Shown here: positions 37,268-46,500 of the stretch, one piece after another | Layout: each line of letters opens with the position of its first letter | How positions within the stretch are numbered: the stretch's first letter is position 1 | NCBI RefSeq assembly: GCF_029866485.1 | Contig: NZ_CP092332.1 | Location: 2,046,001-2,110,000 of the forward strand | Source: Flavobacterium keumense | GTDB taxonomy: Bacteria; Bacteroidota; Bacteroidia; Flavobacteriales; Flavobacteriaceae | DNA: 64,000 bases | Reading direction: 5' to 3' | Position numbers and translations under genes: made by a program | Notes under the pieces: model-generated | What the model was told of the DNA's origin: nothing | Seen by the model: the letters and a program-made list of their open reading frames with translations, nothing else | The model's database searches: none

Positions 37268-40200
37268 TTATTTCTTAAAATACTTTTTATATTTTGGATA
37301 CGTAATTGCTCCTAACAAAGTAATCCCTCCTAGCGTTTCCCAAATCCAACTTAATGATTTTGCCTCCCCACTGGCATACGAATGCAAACCAACTAAGTGA
37401 AAGTTTACTCCATAATAAGTAAATAAAATAGAAACAAAAGCCAACATACTCATCAGGTTAAAAATCCATTTCCCTCTCAAAGCAGGTACAAATCGGGCAT
37501 GAATTACAAACGCATAGACCATAATACTAATTAACGCCCAAGTTTCTTTCGGGTCCCATCCCCAATAACGTCCCCAACTTTCGTTAGCCCATTGTCCGCC
37601 AAGGAAGTTTCCAATAGTTAGCATAATCAACCCAATAGTCAATGCCATTTCATTAATATACGTCAGCTCCTGAATATTCAAATCCATTTTGGCTTTGTTT
37701 TTCTCATTGGTAAACAAAATCAAGAGTAACGAAACCAATCCTAAAATCATTCCTAAAGCAAAAGGACCATAACTTGCCACAATTACTGCTACGTGAATCA
37801 TCAACCAATACGAATTCAATACCGGTTGCAAATTAGCGATTTCAGGATCTATCCAATTCATATAAGCCGCCATCAAAATCATAGCCGTTACAAACGCAGC
37901 AGACGCTACTGTTAGCTTTGATTTTCTATCAAAGGCCAAACCAAAAAACATGGTAGCCCAAGCTACATAAATAATCGATTCATACGCATTACTCCAAGGA
38001 GCATGTCCCGAAATTATCCAACGGGCAATTAAACCCAAAGTATGTAATAGAAAAAGTAACCCGATACCAATATGAATCAAATTAATCCCTACACGAATCG
38101 ACTTTTTCGATTTGAATAATTCAATTATTGTTAATAATAACATCACTACTGCCGCTGTTAAATACCAATACGGCAAACCTTTAAAAACATCGAATTTATT
38201 ATAGGCAATCTCTAAATCGATTTTATCTTCCGAAGGCATGACGGTACTTCCAAACTTCTTTTGAAAACCTTTTAAACTTTCTAATAACTCATTCGCCGAT
38301 TTGTAATCATTAGAAGTAGCTGCTGTGTTTAGTGTACCAAAATACAAAGGTAAAATACTCTTTGTGTAGGTAGCATCCATGCCCTTCATACCTGATTCGT
38401 TCAATTCTAAATACGAAATCCATTTACTATTTGGGTCGTTTGGAATAGGGAAAATTTTCAAAATTCGACCACTCAAAGCCGATTCCATCAAATTAACTTT
38501 TTTATCCGTTTCGATAAAATCTTTCTCAAACTGATTGGGATTAGCACTTTTAAAAGCCTCTTCTAAATAAGGTGATAACTTATAATTTCCCTTGGCATCA
38601 AAAAAAGAAATAAAAGGAGCAAACTTCGCTTTGGAATCTATCCCGATGATTTTACGAATACTGTCATTCCCTGCTTTGATATAGATAATAGGCACCTGAA
38701 TCCAAGCACTAGCATATTGCGTCATAGATAAAAAAGCTTGATCAGAATTCATTCCGTTGTACGTATCGGAATGACTCACTTTTCGCAACAATTCAGAAGA
38801 AAAAGTGTTAATTGGTTTCATTCGTCCACCAGCATCTTGTATAATCAAACGTCCAAATTTTGCTGCGTGTTCTTCAGAAACTTTATATTTTACAATCAAA
38901 GAATCAATCTCTTTTAAAGAAGGCATTTTTTGACTATGTCCAGAATGATTGTGTGCGGCTGTTGTTTCATGTGTGTGATGGTGTTCTTGAGACCAACCGT
39001 TCCAACTCAACAGTAGAACTAACACCAAAAGTAAATTGGCTTTCTTCGATTTCACGACTTCCAATTTTCGTTTCAAATCAGCAAAACGAGAATGCTTGGT
39101 AAACAAAATGGCCATCATAGCAATATATAAAAGAAAGTACCCTAAATACGTGATATTGGTTCCCCAAAAATCATGGTTAACAGATAACACGGTTCCTTTT
39201 TCATCAGGATCAAAAGACGATTGAAAGAAACGAAAGCCTTTGTAATCCAAAACGTGATTCATATAAATTTGAGCATCAAAGGTCTCTGTTGTATCTTTAA
39301 CTGTCACCTGACTTTCAAAAGCCGAATAACTTTTTTCTGTTCCAGGATATTTTTTAGCAATAAAATCATTCAATTTGATAGTAAAAGGCAATTCGTAAGT
39401 TTTGCTTCCAAAAAAGAAAGAATAGTCTTTGTTACCTATTTTTACTGTTTGTGGCTCACCCGTTTTTCCTTTCGAACCTAAAATTGTTACCTCTTTTTCT
39501 TGTCCTTCGGCTTTCAATTTAATTACTAAAGCATCTTCGTGATTTTTGGCTTTGAAATCATTATTGGATTCATATGCAATAGTTCCTCGAGTGGGAACAT
39601 CTGGAAAAACAAATCGCTTTTCGCCAATAGAATACAGCGAACGCATCATTAACGGTTGAACAATGTCTTTTTCAACTTTGCCCTGCAACTTATCCGCCAT
39701 TCGCATAAAATTTCCTTCAAAAGGAGTTTGAATGGTAGGCACTGCTCCTGCAGTATTGATATTGATAGCTCCTGCTGTAGGTTTATTCAATGCAAATAAG
39801 ACGTTGTGAATATTCTGCACTTCGCCTTCTTTCAAAAAATGTTCTTCTCGACCACCCGCTCCTGCTTCGACTAATTTTAAATACAAAGTTCCCTTATCAT
39901 TTGGCGTGATTTTTTGTTTGGCACCCATAATATAATTCACATAACGCACCTCAAAAGGGTCATTATCAAATTCTCCCGAAAGTGTGAAATCGTTTTGGGC
40001 AACCGGAGAAAGTAATAACGGCTTCTCAAACACACGTCTTTTCATTTCGCCTTTGTACTCCCCATCTACAAAAACAGTCAAAAAAGTTTTATCTGAATAT
40101 ACTTTATTTTCTGTTGCGCCTTCGCGAATAGGCATCACTCCTTCATAACTGATATAACGGGTAATGAACGCTCCCAATAGAATAAAAATAAAAGCCAAAT

Positions 40201-40447
40201 GCAATACTAAAGTAGCCCATTTTTCTTTCTTTAATAACTGGTAACGCTTAATATTGCCAATGAAATTAATCATAAAGAACACCATAATTACTTCAAACCA
40301 CCAAGCGTTATATATCCATATACGAGCAGTATCTGTATTGTATTTACTTTCAATAAAAGTTCCTGCTCCCATCGCCACCGCAAAAACTATAAAAAGAACC
40401 GCCATTAAGCGAGTAGAAAATAAAATTGAGCTTATTTTTTTATCCAT
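37268..40447 (-). CDS. ccsA: Fused cytochrome c biogenesis protein CcsBA (ResB-ResC)
   Basis: 1059 residues. System II cytochrome c maturation: transports heme and attaches it to apocytochromes. N-terminal ResB/CcsB half with membrane helices (KISSILFSTRLMAVLFIVFA), a large periplasmic region (about 110-440), a further helix, a His-rich segment EHHHTHETTAAHNHSGH (~490), a periplasmic loop, then the CcsA half from about 760 with conserved heme-handling histidines and the WWD-type motif WGRYWGWDPKETWALIS. The His-rich stretch may bind metal or heme. Convergent with the AraC-type gene, divergent from the DUF2520 gene. Confidence 0.93.
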   Translation of the reverse strand: MDKKISSILFSTRLMAVLFIVFAVAMGAGTFIESKYNTDTARIWIYNAWWFEVIMVFFMINFIGNIKRYQLLKKEKWATLVLHLAFIFILLGAFITRYISYEGVMPIREGATENKVYSDKTFLTVFVDGEYKGEMKRRVFEKPLLLSPVAQNDFTLSGEFDNDPFEVRYVNYIMGAKQKITPNDKGTLYLKLVEAGAGGREEHFLKEGEVQNIHNVLFALNKPTAGAININTAGAVPTIQTPFEGNFMRMADKLQGKVEKDIVQPLMMRSLYSIGEKRFVFPDVPTRGTIAYESNNDFKAKNHEDALVIKLKAEGQEKEVTILGSKGKTGEPQTVKIGNKDYSFFFGSKTYELPFTIKLNDFIAKKYPGTEKSYSAFESQVTVKDTTETFDAQIYMNHVLDYKGFRFFQSSFDPDEKGTVLSVNHDFWGTNITYLGYFLLYIAMMAILFTKHSRFADLKRKLEVVKSKKANLLLVLVLLLSWNGWSQEHHHTHETTAAHNHSGHSQKMPSLKEIDSLIVKYKVSEEHAAKFGRLIIQDAGGRMKPINTFSSELLRKVSHSDTYNGMNSDQAFLSMTQYASAWIQVPIIYIKAGNDSIRKIIGIDSKAKFAPFISFFDAKGNYKLSPYLEEAFKSANPNQFEKDFIETDKKVNLMESALSGRILKIFPIPNDPNSKWISYLELNESGMKGMDATYTKSILPLYFGTLNTAATSNDYKSANELLESLKGFQKKFGSTVMPSEDKIDLEIAYNKFDVFKGLPYWYLTAAVVMLLLTIIELFKSKKSIRVGINLIHIGIGLLFLLHTLGLIARWIISGHAPWSNAYESIIYVAWATMFFGLAFDRKSKLTVASAAFVTAMILMAAYMNWIDPEIANLQPVLNSYWLMIHVAVIVASYGPFALGMILGLVSLLLILFTNEKNKAKMDLNIQELTYINEMALTIGLIMLTIGNFLGGQWANESWGRYWGWDPKETWALISIMVYAFVIHARFVPALRGKWIFNLMSMLAFVSILFTYYGVNFHLVGLHSYASGEAKSLSWIWETLGGITLLGAITYPKYKKYFKK

Positions 40448-40478
40448 TAGTAAGGAATTATATTTTGTAAAAGTGCGA

Positions 40479-40486
40479 CAAAAGTA
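40479..40486 (-). promoter_or_regulatory. -7 promoter element of ccsBA
   Basis: TACTTTTG on the minus strand, 31 nt before the ATG. Confidence 0.45.
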
Positions 40487-40589
40487 CTTAAAAATGTTGA
40501 CTTCTATAATGGGACACTTGTTAATTTAATTCAAAATTAAGAGGGATCAGGATTTCAAATATCGAAGACAAAACTCTTTATTTTTTTGC

Positions 40590-40597
40590 TAAATTTG
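40590..40597 (+). promoter_or_regulatory. -7 promoter element of the DUF2520 operon
   Basis: TAAATTTG ends only 5 nt before the ATG at 40603, implying a leaderless or near-leaderless transcript if it is used. Confidence 0.45.
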
Positions 40598-40602
40598 CAA
40601 CT

Positions 40603-41364
40603 ATGACTAAAGTAAGTATTATCGGTTCTGGAAATGTAGCACGGCATTTGATTCACGCTTTTCAATCGAATAGCGAAATCGAATTGGTTCAGGTGTTTGC
40701 GCGCAATAAAAAGAGTCTGACTCACCTACTCGATTCCAATAGTGTTACTTCTGACTACACCCAATTACAAGCGGCAGATGTTTACATTATAGCAGTATCC
40801 GATGATGCTATTGCTGAGGTTTCATCCCAATTGCCTTTTGAAAATCAATTGGTGGTTCATACTTCGGGAACGGTACCTTTGACTACTTTAGAAAGTAAAA
40901 ATCGTCGTGGGGTTTTTTATCCGTTACAAACGTTTTCCAAAGACAAAGCCGTGAATTTCAAAACAATTCCCATTTGTTTAGAAGCCGAAAATGAAAAGGA
41001 TTTACAAACCCTGAACCAAATTGCTAGTACTATTTCGGATGCTGTTTACCAAATCAATTCTGAACAACGAAAAGCCTTGCATGTAGCGGCTGTATTTGTG
41101 AATAATTTTGTCAATCATTTGTACCAAATGGGTAGCGAAATTTGTGACAACAACAACGTTCCTTTTGAAATTCTAAAACCTTTAATTCAAGAAACGGCGA
41201 ATAAAATTGTGTCGCTTTCGCCAAAAGAAGCCCAAACAGGCCCAGCAAAACGAAATGACCTTACTACTATTGAAGCACACCAACAGTTTTTGACTGATGA
41301 AAACCTATCTACTATTTATACACTACTAACTCAATCTATACAAAATAATGGCAAAAAGCTATAA
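40603..41364 (+). CDS. Rossmann-fold and DUF2520 domain protein
   Basis: 253 residues. N-terminal NAD(P)-binding fold with VSIIGSGNVARHLIHAF, IIAVSDDAI and VVHTSGTVPL, followed by the C-terminal helical DUF2520 domain (HVAAVFVNNFVNHLYQMG, ETANKIVSL, TGPAKRNDLTTIEAH). The family resembles pyrroline-5-carboxylate reductase or 6-phosphogluconate dehydrogenase folds but its substrate is unknown. First gene of a run that continues with KdsC-like, maf, mscS, a tiny ORF and an SSS transporter, overlapping the next gene by 17 nt. Confidence 0.88.
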   Translation: MTKVSIIGSGNVARHLIHAFQSNSEIELVQVFARNKKSLTHLLDSNSVTSDYTQLQAADVYIIAVSDDAIAEVSSQLPFENQLVVHTSGTVPLTTLESKNRRGVFYPLQTFSKDKAVNFKTIPICLEAENEKDLQTLNQIASTISDAVYQINSEQRKALHVAAVFVNNFVNHLYQMGSEICDNNNVPFEILKPLIQETANKIVSLSPKEAQTGPAKRNDLTTIEAHQQFLTDENLSTIYTLLTQSIQNNGKKL

Positions 41365-41875
41365 AGAAATAATGAACGACATCACTACTTTTATTTTTGA
41401 TGTTGACGGCGTACTTACTGATGGTTCTGTTTTTGTTTCTACCGAAGGAGAAATGTTACGAACAATGAATATTCGTGATGGTTATGCCCTAAAATCAGCG
41501 GTAGATTGTGGCTATAATGTATGTATCATTTCGGGAGGAAGTAACGAAGGAGTTCGTGTTCGTTTACGCAATTTAGGTATTACCGATATTCATTTGGGAA
41601 CACCCGATAAAGTAGCTACTTTTCATGAATACACCGATATTTATAATATCAAACCTGAACAGGTGTTGTATATGGGAGACGACATCCCTGACTATCACGT
41701 GATGAAATTAGTAGGTTTACCGACTTGCCCTCAAGACGCTAGCCCTGAAATCAAAGCCATTTCTACTTATATTTCACATAAAAACGGAGGAAAAGGTGCT
41801 GTTCGTGATGTGATTGAACAAGTGATGAAAGTGCAAGGAAAATGGATGGAAAATTTTGACGGAAAACACGATTAA
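41348..41875 (+). CDS. KdsC-like HAD phosphatase
   Basis: 175 residues. HAD subclass C0 without a cap: IFDVDGVLTDG (D18, D20), IISGGSNEGVRVR, GTPDKVATF, YMGDDIPDYHVM. This matches 3-deoxy-D-manno-octulosonate 8-phosphate phosphatase, which makes KDO for lipopolysaccharide. The start at 41348 overlaps the previous gene by 17 nt; an in-frame ATG at 41372 would avoid the overlap and still keep the whole fold. Specificity is assumed from family. Confidence 0.87.
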   Translation: MAKSYKEIMNDITTFIFDVDGVLTDGSVFVSTEGEMLRTMNIRDGYALKSAVDCGYNVCIISGGSNEGVRVRLRNLGITDIHLGTPDKVATFHEYTDIYNIKPEQVLYMGDDIPDYHVMKLVGLPTCPQDASPEIKAISTYISHKNGGKGAVRDVIEQVMKVQGKWMENFDGKHD

Positions 41876-41887
41876 CAAGTCAATCCA

Positions 41888-42475
41888 ATGCTTAGACATA
41901 AATTAGCCAATTATTCATTGATTTTAGCTTCGGGTTCGCCAAGACGCCAACAATTTTTTAAAGATTTGGATTTGGATTTTGAAATTCGGCTCAAAGAAGT
42001 CGAAGAAATTTATCCTCCTGAATTGAAGGCCGAAGCCATCACTAATTATTTAGCCGAACTAAAAGCCAACGCTTTTGAAGGAGAGTTAAACGATAACGAA
42101 ATTCTAATTACAAGTGATACCATTGTTTGGCACAACAATACGGCTTTGGGGAAACCCAAAGATGAACAAGATGCTTTTGCCATTTTAAAATCATTATCGA
42201 ATGCCACTCACGAAGTCATCACTTCGGTTTGTTTTAAAACTAAAGAAAAAACAGATACTTTTTTCGAAGTGACTAAAGTAACTTTTAATACACTAAGCGA
42301 TGAAGCTATTCAGTATTATTTGGACCATTACAAACCGTATGACAAAGCGGGAGCTTACGGAATTCAAGAATGGATTGGTTTTGTTGGTGTAGCTAAAATA
42401 GAAGGTTCTTACACCAATGTAATGGGAATGCCAACAGATAAAGTATTTGATTATTTAAACAATTTAGACAACTAA
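41888..42475 (+). CDS. maf: Maf-family nucleotide pyrophosphatase
   Basis: 195 residues. Signature LILASGSPRRQQF at the N-terminus, then ITSDTIVWHN, LGKPKDEQDAFAIL and YDKAGAYGIQEW. Maf proteins hydrolyse dTTP/UTP or modified nucleotides and were linked to septum inhibition. 12 nt after the KdsC-like gene and 3 nt before the MscS gene. Confidence 0.93.
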   Translation: MLRHKLANYSLILASGSPRRQQFFKDLDLDFEIRLKEVEEIYPPELKAEAITNYLAELKANAFEGELNDNEILITSDTIVWHNNTALGKPKDEQDAFAILKSLSNATHEVITSVCFKTKEKTDTFFEVTKVTFNTLSDEAIQYYLDHYKPYDKAGAYGIQEWIGFVGVAKIEGSYTNVMGMPTDKVFDYLNNLDN

Positions 42476-42478
42476 ACT

Positions 42479-43015
42479 ATGTACATTTCATTTTTCAACG
42501 ATTTTGCACGCGAAGCTATTGGTACTGGGATTGTTTTAATACTGCTGGTACTATTACGAGTAATCACAACTAAATTAGTACGCCGCTATGCGCGTTTGAG
42601 CCAAACAATAGAAAGAAGAACAAATTTGGTAATTAAATACCTGCATTTACTAATTAATATTCTCTTAATAGTAGCTTTAATTATTATTTGGGGAGTTGAT
42701 GCCAAAGACATTATTATAGCTGTATCGTCAATTGCAACGGTTGTAGGTGTGGCGATGGTTGCACAATGGTCGATTTTAAGTAACATTACCTCCGGAATTA
42801 TTTTATTTTTTTCTTATCCATTTAAAATTGGAGATACTATTCATATTCACGATAAAGATTTTCCCGTGATTGCAGAAATTGAGGATATCAGTGCCTTTTA
42901 TATTAGTATGGTGAACAAAGATGGAGAACGCATTATTTATCCAAACAATTTATTGTTACAAAAAGGCGTTTCGATTATTAATACTGATCTTGAACCAACT
43001 GATTTTACAGATTAA
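42479..43015 (+). CDS. Short MscS-type mechanosensitive channel protein
   Basis: 178 residues: three hydrophobic helices (about 16-31, 53-70, 76-110, the last carrying VVGVAMVAQWSILSNITSGI, the pore-helix pattern) and the MscS beta domain (FKIGDTIHIHDKDFPVIAEI, RIIYPNNLLLQKGV). The large C-terminal cage domain of E. coli MscS is missing, as in other minimal homologues. Same operon as maf. Confidence 0.87.
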   Translation: MYISFFNDFAREAIGTGIVLILLVLLRVITTKLVRRYARLSQTIERRTNLVIKYLHLLINILLIVALIIIWGVDAKDIIIAVSSIATVVGVAMVAQWSILSNITSGIILFFSYPFKIGDTIHIHDKDFPVIAEIEDISAFYISMVNKDGERIIYPNNLLLQKGVSIINTDLEPTDFTD

Positions 43016-43051
43016 AGTTATTTAGTACTATCAACGAGAAATCAATTAAGG

Positions 43052-43156
43052 ATGAAGTCAAAAACTAAAATTTGGAAAAAAAGCTATACTTGGGTGCTCG
43101 TTATTAATGCCATTTATATCTTGTTGTTTTACTTCATAATGCAGTTATACGCCTAA
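43052..43156 (+). CDS. 34-residue single-helix membrane protein preceding the SSS transporter
   Basis: A small gene starting ATG at 43052 and ending TAA at 43154-43156: a basic N-terminus MKSKTKIWKKSY followed by a hydrophobic helix WVLVINAIYILLFYFIMQLY. Three bases later the sodium:solute symporter starts, and 36 nt upstream mscS ends, so it fills the gap neatly. A positive cytoplasmic N-terminus and one helix suggest a small transporter subunit, like the small membrane proteins paired with some SSS symporters. That function is inference. Confidence 0.65.
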   Translation: MKSKTKIWKKSYTWVLVINAIYILLFYFIMQLYA

Positions 43157-43159
43157 ATC

Positions 43160-44884
43160 ATGCAATTATTTGACTGGATCATACTCGTTGTTACCTTACT
43201 ATTCATAGTAATTTATGGCGCTTGGAAAACCAACGGAAGTAAGAACGTTCAAGACTACATTCTTGGAAGTAATGAAACGCCTTGGCATGTTGTTGGGCTT
43301 TCAGTAATGGCAACACAAGCCAGCGCTATTACCTTTTTATCTACTCCAGGACAAGCCTATCATGACGGAATGGGATTCGTTCAGTTTTACTTTGGTTTAC
43401 CCATAGCTATGGTGATTGTTTGTGTTACATTCATTCCCATTTATCACAAATACAAAGTGTACACCGCTTACGAATATTTAGGCAAACGATTTGATTTGCG
43501 CACCCGTTCTTTGGCCGCAATTCTTTTCTTATTTCAAAGAGGACTCGGAACTGGATTGACTATTTATGCTCCAGCGATTATTCTGTCAGCCTTATTAGGT
43601 TGGAATATCAATTATCTGAATATTATTATTGGACTACTCGTTATTATTTACACCGTAACCGGAGGAACCAAAGCGGTCAACGTAACCCAAAAACAGCAAA
43701 TGTTTATCATTTTAGTAGGGATGCTAATTACCTTTTTTTGGATATTATACTACTTACCCAATGACATGAGTTTCAGCAATGCGATGCACATTGCAGGTGC
43801 CAATGCTAAAATGGACATAGTTAATTTTTCGCTAGATCCAGAAGAAAAATATACGTTTTGGAGCGGAATCACAGGCGGCTTTTTCTTGGCTTTAGCCTAC
43901 TTTGGCACAGACCAATCTCAAGTGGGGCGTTATTTATCTGGGAAATCAGTTAGAGAAAGTCAGATGGGATTATTGATGAATGGATTACTAAAAGTACCTA
44001 TGCAATTTTTCATTCTATTGACAGGAGTACTCGTTTTTGTATTCTTCCAGTTCAATCCTGTTCCGTTAAATTTCAATCCGAATAATAAACTTATCGTCGA
44101 AAATTCGCCTTACAAAAAAGAATACCACGCACTAGAAAAAAAGTTGGAATTGGTGTCTGAAGACAAAAAAGTGATCAACCTCTTGTACATTGACCAACTC
44201 AACCAAGATTACGACAATCCTATTCTTAGAAAAGAAATGATTGCTTTGTCTGATAAAGAAAAGGACTTGAGAGATCGTGCCAAAGAAATCATTTCGAAAG
44301 CAGATATCCACAGCGAAACGAACGATAAAGATTATGTGTTTTTTCACTTTATTTTAAATTACCTACCCAAAGGGCTCATCGGATTGTTACTAGCCGTAAT
44401 CATTTCAGCAGCCATGTCATCAACCGCTTCGGGATTGAATGCATTGGCTTCAACCACAACCATTGATATTTACAAACGCAATTTACAAGTAGAAAAATCA
44501 GAGAAACATTACCTGAATGCCAGCAAACTTTTTACTTTATTCTGGGGAATTATAGCCATTCTTTTTGCGTGTATTGGTACCTTATTTGAAAACTTAATTC
44601 AATTGGTCAACATCATTGGGTCTATATTCTACGGTACTGTTTTGGGGATATTCCTAGTAGGTATTTACTCCAAACGAATTCAATCAGATGCTATTTTTTA
44701 CAGTGCTATTTTTAGCCAAATTACCATATTCATCATTTACTATTTTGCCATTTATATTTACCCAAGTGGCGAAGAAAAATTAGGCTATTTATGGCTCAAC
44801 TTCATTGGCGCAGTATTGACAATTGTAATTGCTTGGCTGTTGGAACGATTGCTATTCAAAAATCAGAAAGTCTTTGTTAGTTAA
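43160..44884 (+). CDS. Sodium:solute symporter (SSS family)
   Basis: 574 residues with about thirteen helices. N-terminal IILVVTLLFIVIYGAWKTNG, then NETPWHVVGLSVMATQASAITFLSTPG (the conserved SSS Na+ site region), GGTKAVNVTQKQQ, and ISAAMSSTASGLNALASTT in the C-terminal half. An 80-residue charged insert (about 309-390, KKLELVSEDKK...) lies between helices; it occurs in Bacteroidota relatives. The substrate is unknown. It follows the 34-residue gene by 3 nt and is the last gene before a terminator. Confidence 0.88.
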   Translation: MQLFDWIILVVTLLFIVIYGAWKTNGSKNVQDYILGSNETPWHVVGLSVMATQASAITFLSTPGQAYHDGMGFVQFYFGLPIAMVIVCVTFIPIYHKYKVYTAYEYLGKRFDLRTRSLAAILFLFQRGLGTGLTIYAPAIILSALLGWNINYLNIIIGLLVIIYTVTGGTKAVNVTQKQQMFIILVGMLITFFWILYYLPNDMSFSNAMHIAGANAKMDIVNFSLDPEEKYTFWSGITGGFFLALAYFGTDQSQVGRYLSGKSVRESQMGLLMNGLLKVPMQFFILLTGVLVFVFFQFNPVPLNFNPNNKLIVENSPYKKEYHALEKKLELVSEDKKVINLLYIDQLNQDYDNPILRKEMIALSDKEKDLRDRAKEIISKADIHSETNDKDYVFFHFILNYLPKGLIGLLLAVIISAAMSSTASGLNALASTTTIDIYKRNLQVEKSEKHYLNASKLFTLFWGIIAILFACIGTLFENLIQLVNIIGSIFYGTVLGIFLVGIYSKRIQSDAIFYSAIFSQITIFIIYYFAIYIYPSGEEKLGYLWLNFIGAVLTIVIAWLLERLLFKNQKVFVS

Positions 44885-44886
44885 AT

Positions 44887-44923
44887 AAAAAAATCCCATT
44901 TAAAATTTAAACGGGATTTTTTT
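44887..44923. terminator. Bidirectional terminator between the SSS and DUF2911 genes
   Basis: Stem AAAAAATCCC..TTTAAA / TTTAAACGGGATTTTTT between convergent genes. Confidence 0.75.
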
Positions 44924-44941
44924 ATTGCAATGGATAGCAAA

Positions 44942-45787
44942 TTATTTCTTGCTCCATTCCGCAATACTGTCTTTATTCATTTTTACGTAATCTTGATTTT
45001 TAGCTTCCTCTGCAGCCTCTAGAGATAATTTTGCGGTTTCAATAGCACCTGATTTATCACCTTGTTTTGCCTGAATCAACGATTTTAATCGTAAAAACCA
45101 AAACGGTTTGTCTTTACTCAACTCTAACGATTTATTTACAAAGACCAATGATTTTGCTAAATCAGTATTGGATTGATATAAAAAGTTCGCTGCTGAATAA
45201 TAATCATTGGCAGTAGGCCCTGCTAATACTTTGTCAATACTTGCCATCGCTGTTTTTTGGGTAGGCACTTCAAATTTTAAAGCTACAAAAGAGTTTTCCC
45301 AGAAAATCTCTAAAAAAGCAAAATTAGTATCTAAACCAGCAATATTAATCGTTAAACTTTCAACAGGTTTCGACAATGCCTCTTCTTTTACCGTAGTTCT
45401 GAGCGCTACATTGACTTCATTAAATTCTTGTGGTAATCCCCAATTGTCAGTTGTAGTATAAAAAATAATGTCCCAACTTTCAATTCTTGGCACCGTGTAC
45501 AACGCATACTTTCCTTTTTTCAATACTTTGCCATCAATAATGACATCATCACTAAATGAAATTGTTGTATTTTCATTGGCACCTGTTCTCCAAAGTTTAC
45601 CAAAAGGAACTAAATTCCCAAAAACGGGTCTGCCTTTTGCTCCTGGACGCGAATAATTTACCTCCACTTCTGTCAAACCTACCATTTGAGTAAGAACGGC
45701 TCTGGGACTCGCTTGAGGTGTTTTAATTTGTGCTTGAGCAACAAATTGAGAAATTAATACTGCTAATGCAAAAATTATTTTTTTCAT
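44942..45787 (-). CDS. Secreted DUF2911 protein
   Basis: 281 residues, signal peptide 1-19 (ending VAQAQ). Core DUF2911 domain (about 25-165): TEVEVNYSRPGAKGRPVFG, WRTGANENTTISFS, KKGKYALYTVP, with a helical repeat C-terminus (about 185-281, KSLELSKDKPFWFLRLKSLI) like a TPR pair. The family is widespread in Bacteroidota but uncharacterised. It is transcribed downstream of the HAD, TcdA, TatD and DUF1684 genes; the 56-nt gap suggests partial independence. Confidence 0.85.
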   Translation of the reverse strand: MKKIIFALAVLISQFVAQAQIKTPQASPRAVLTQMVGLTEVEVNYSRPGAKGRPVFGNLVPFGKLWRTGANENTTISFSDDVIIDGKVLKKGKYALYTVPRIESWDIIFYTTTDNWGLPQEFNEVNVALRTTVKEEALSKPVESLTINIAGLDTNFAFLEIFWENSFVALKFEVPTQKTAMASIDKVLAGPTANDYYSAANFLYQSNTDLAKSLVFVNKSLELSKDKPFWFLRLKSLIQAKQGDKSGAIETAKLSLEAAEEAKNQDYVKMNKDSIAEWSKK

Positions 45788-45843
45788 AGTTTTATTTTTT
45801 AGTTTTCAAATTTACAAATTCAATTGAATGTTACGTGTTAATA

Positions 45844-46500
45844 TTAATTTAATGCCCGTATAACTTCAGCAGTCAACTCATTAAAATGATTGATTACTTT
45901 GTCTGCCTCGTCCAAATTCTGGTCTTTGGAATGTTCACTATTGTATCCCACACAAAAAATCCCTGCCGCTTTTGCTGCTTTCACTCCGTTAGTACTGTCT
46001 TCAATTACAATACAATTTTCTTTTGGAGCAATCGACAAAGAAGCCGCATGTTCAAAAATAGCAGGATGTGGTTTGGACTTTGGAAAATCTTCGCCACTCA
46101 CAATATGCGTAAAAAAATCATGCAATCCAAAACGAGTAAAAACACGATCAATAGTCACTTTAGAGGCCGAAGACGCCACAATCAATTGAATTCCGTTTTG
46201 GTGTAAATCTTCTATTAAAGCACGAACACCTTCTAGTAATTCCAAATCTTCTTTGGTGTCAAAAGCATTATTAAAAATACTTCTTTTACGTTGAATTAAG
46301 TCTTCAACTTCCTGCTCTAGCTGAAATTGTTCTTTTAAAGTCTGGAAGGTATTCCGAGTAGAAAAACCAGTGAACGAAGTGTACATCGCCTCGGTTACCT
46401 CAATATTCAATTCTGCAAATTGTTTGTAATAAGCATAACGGTGTACTGGTTCTGTATCCACAATTACACCATCCATATCAAAAATTACCGTTTGTATCAT
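45844..46500 (-). CDS. HAD-superfamily hydrolase (beta-phosphoglucomutase-like)
   Basis: 218 residues. Motif I IFDMDGVIVDTEPVHRYAYY, cap helices, motif II IVASSASKVTID, and GEDFPKSKPHPAIF, then CIVIEDSTNGVKAAKAAG. This is a subclass I cap, as in phosphatase/phosphoglucomutase enzymes such as YniC or PgmB; the substrate cannot be named. Start overlaps the TcdA stop by one base. Confidence 0.88.
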   Translation of the reverse strand: MIQTVIFDMDGVIVDTEPVHRYAYYKQFAELNIEVTEAMYTSFTGFSTRNTFQTLKEQFQLEQEVEDLIQRKRSIFNNAFDTKEDLELLEGVRALIEDLHQNGIQLIVASSASKVTIDRVFTRFGLHDFFTHIVSGEDFPKSKPHPAIFEHAASLSIAPKENCIVIEDSTNGVKAAKAAGIFCVGYNSEHSKDQNLDEADKVINHFNELTAEVIRALN

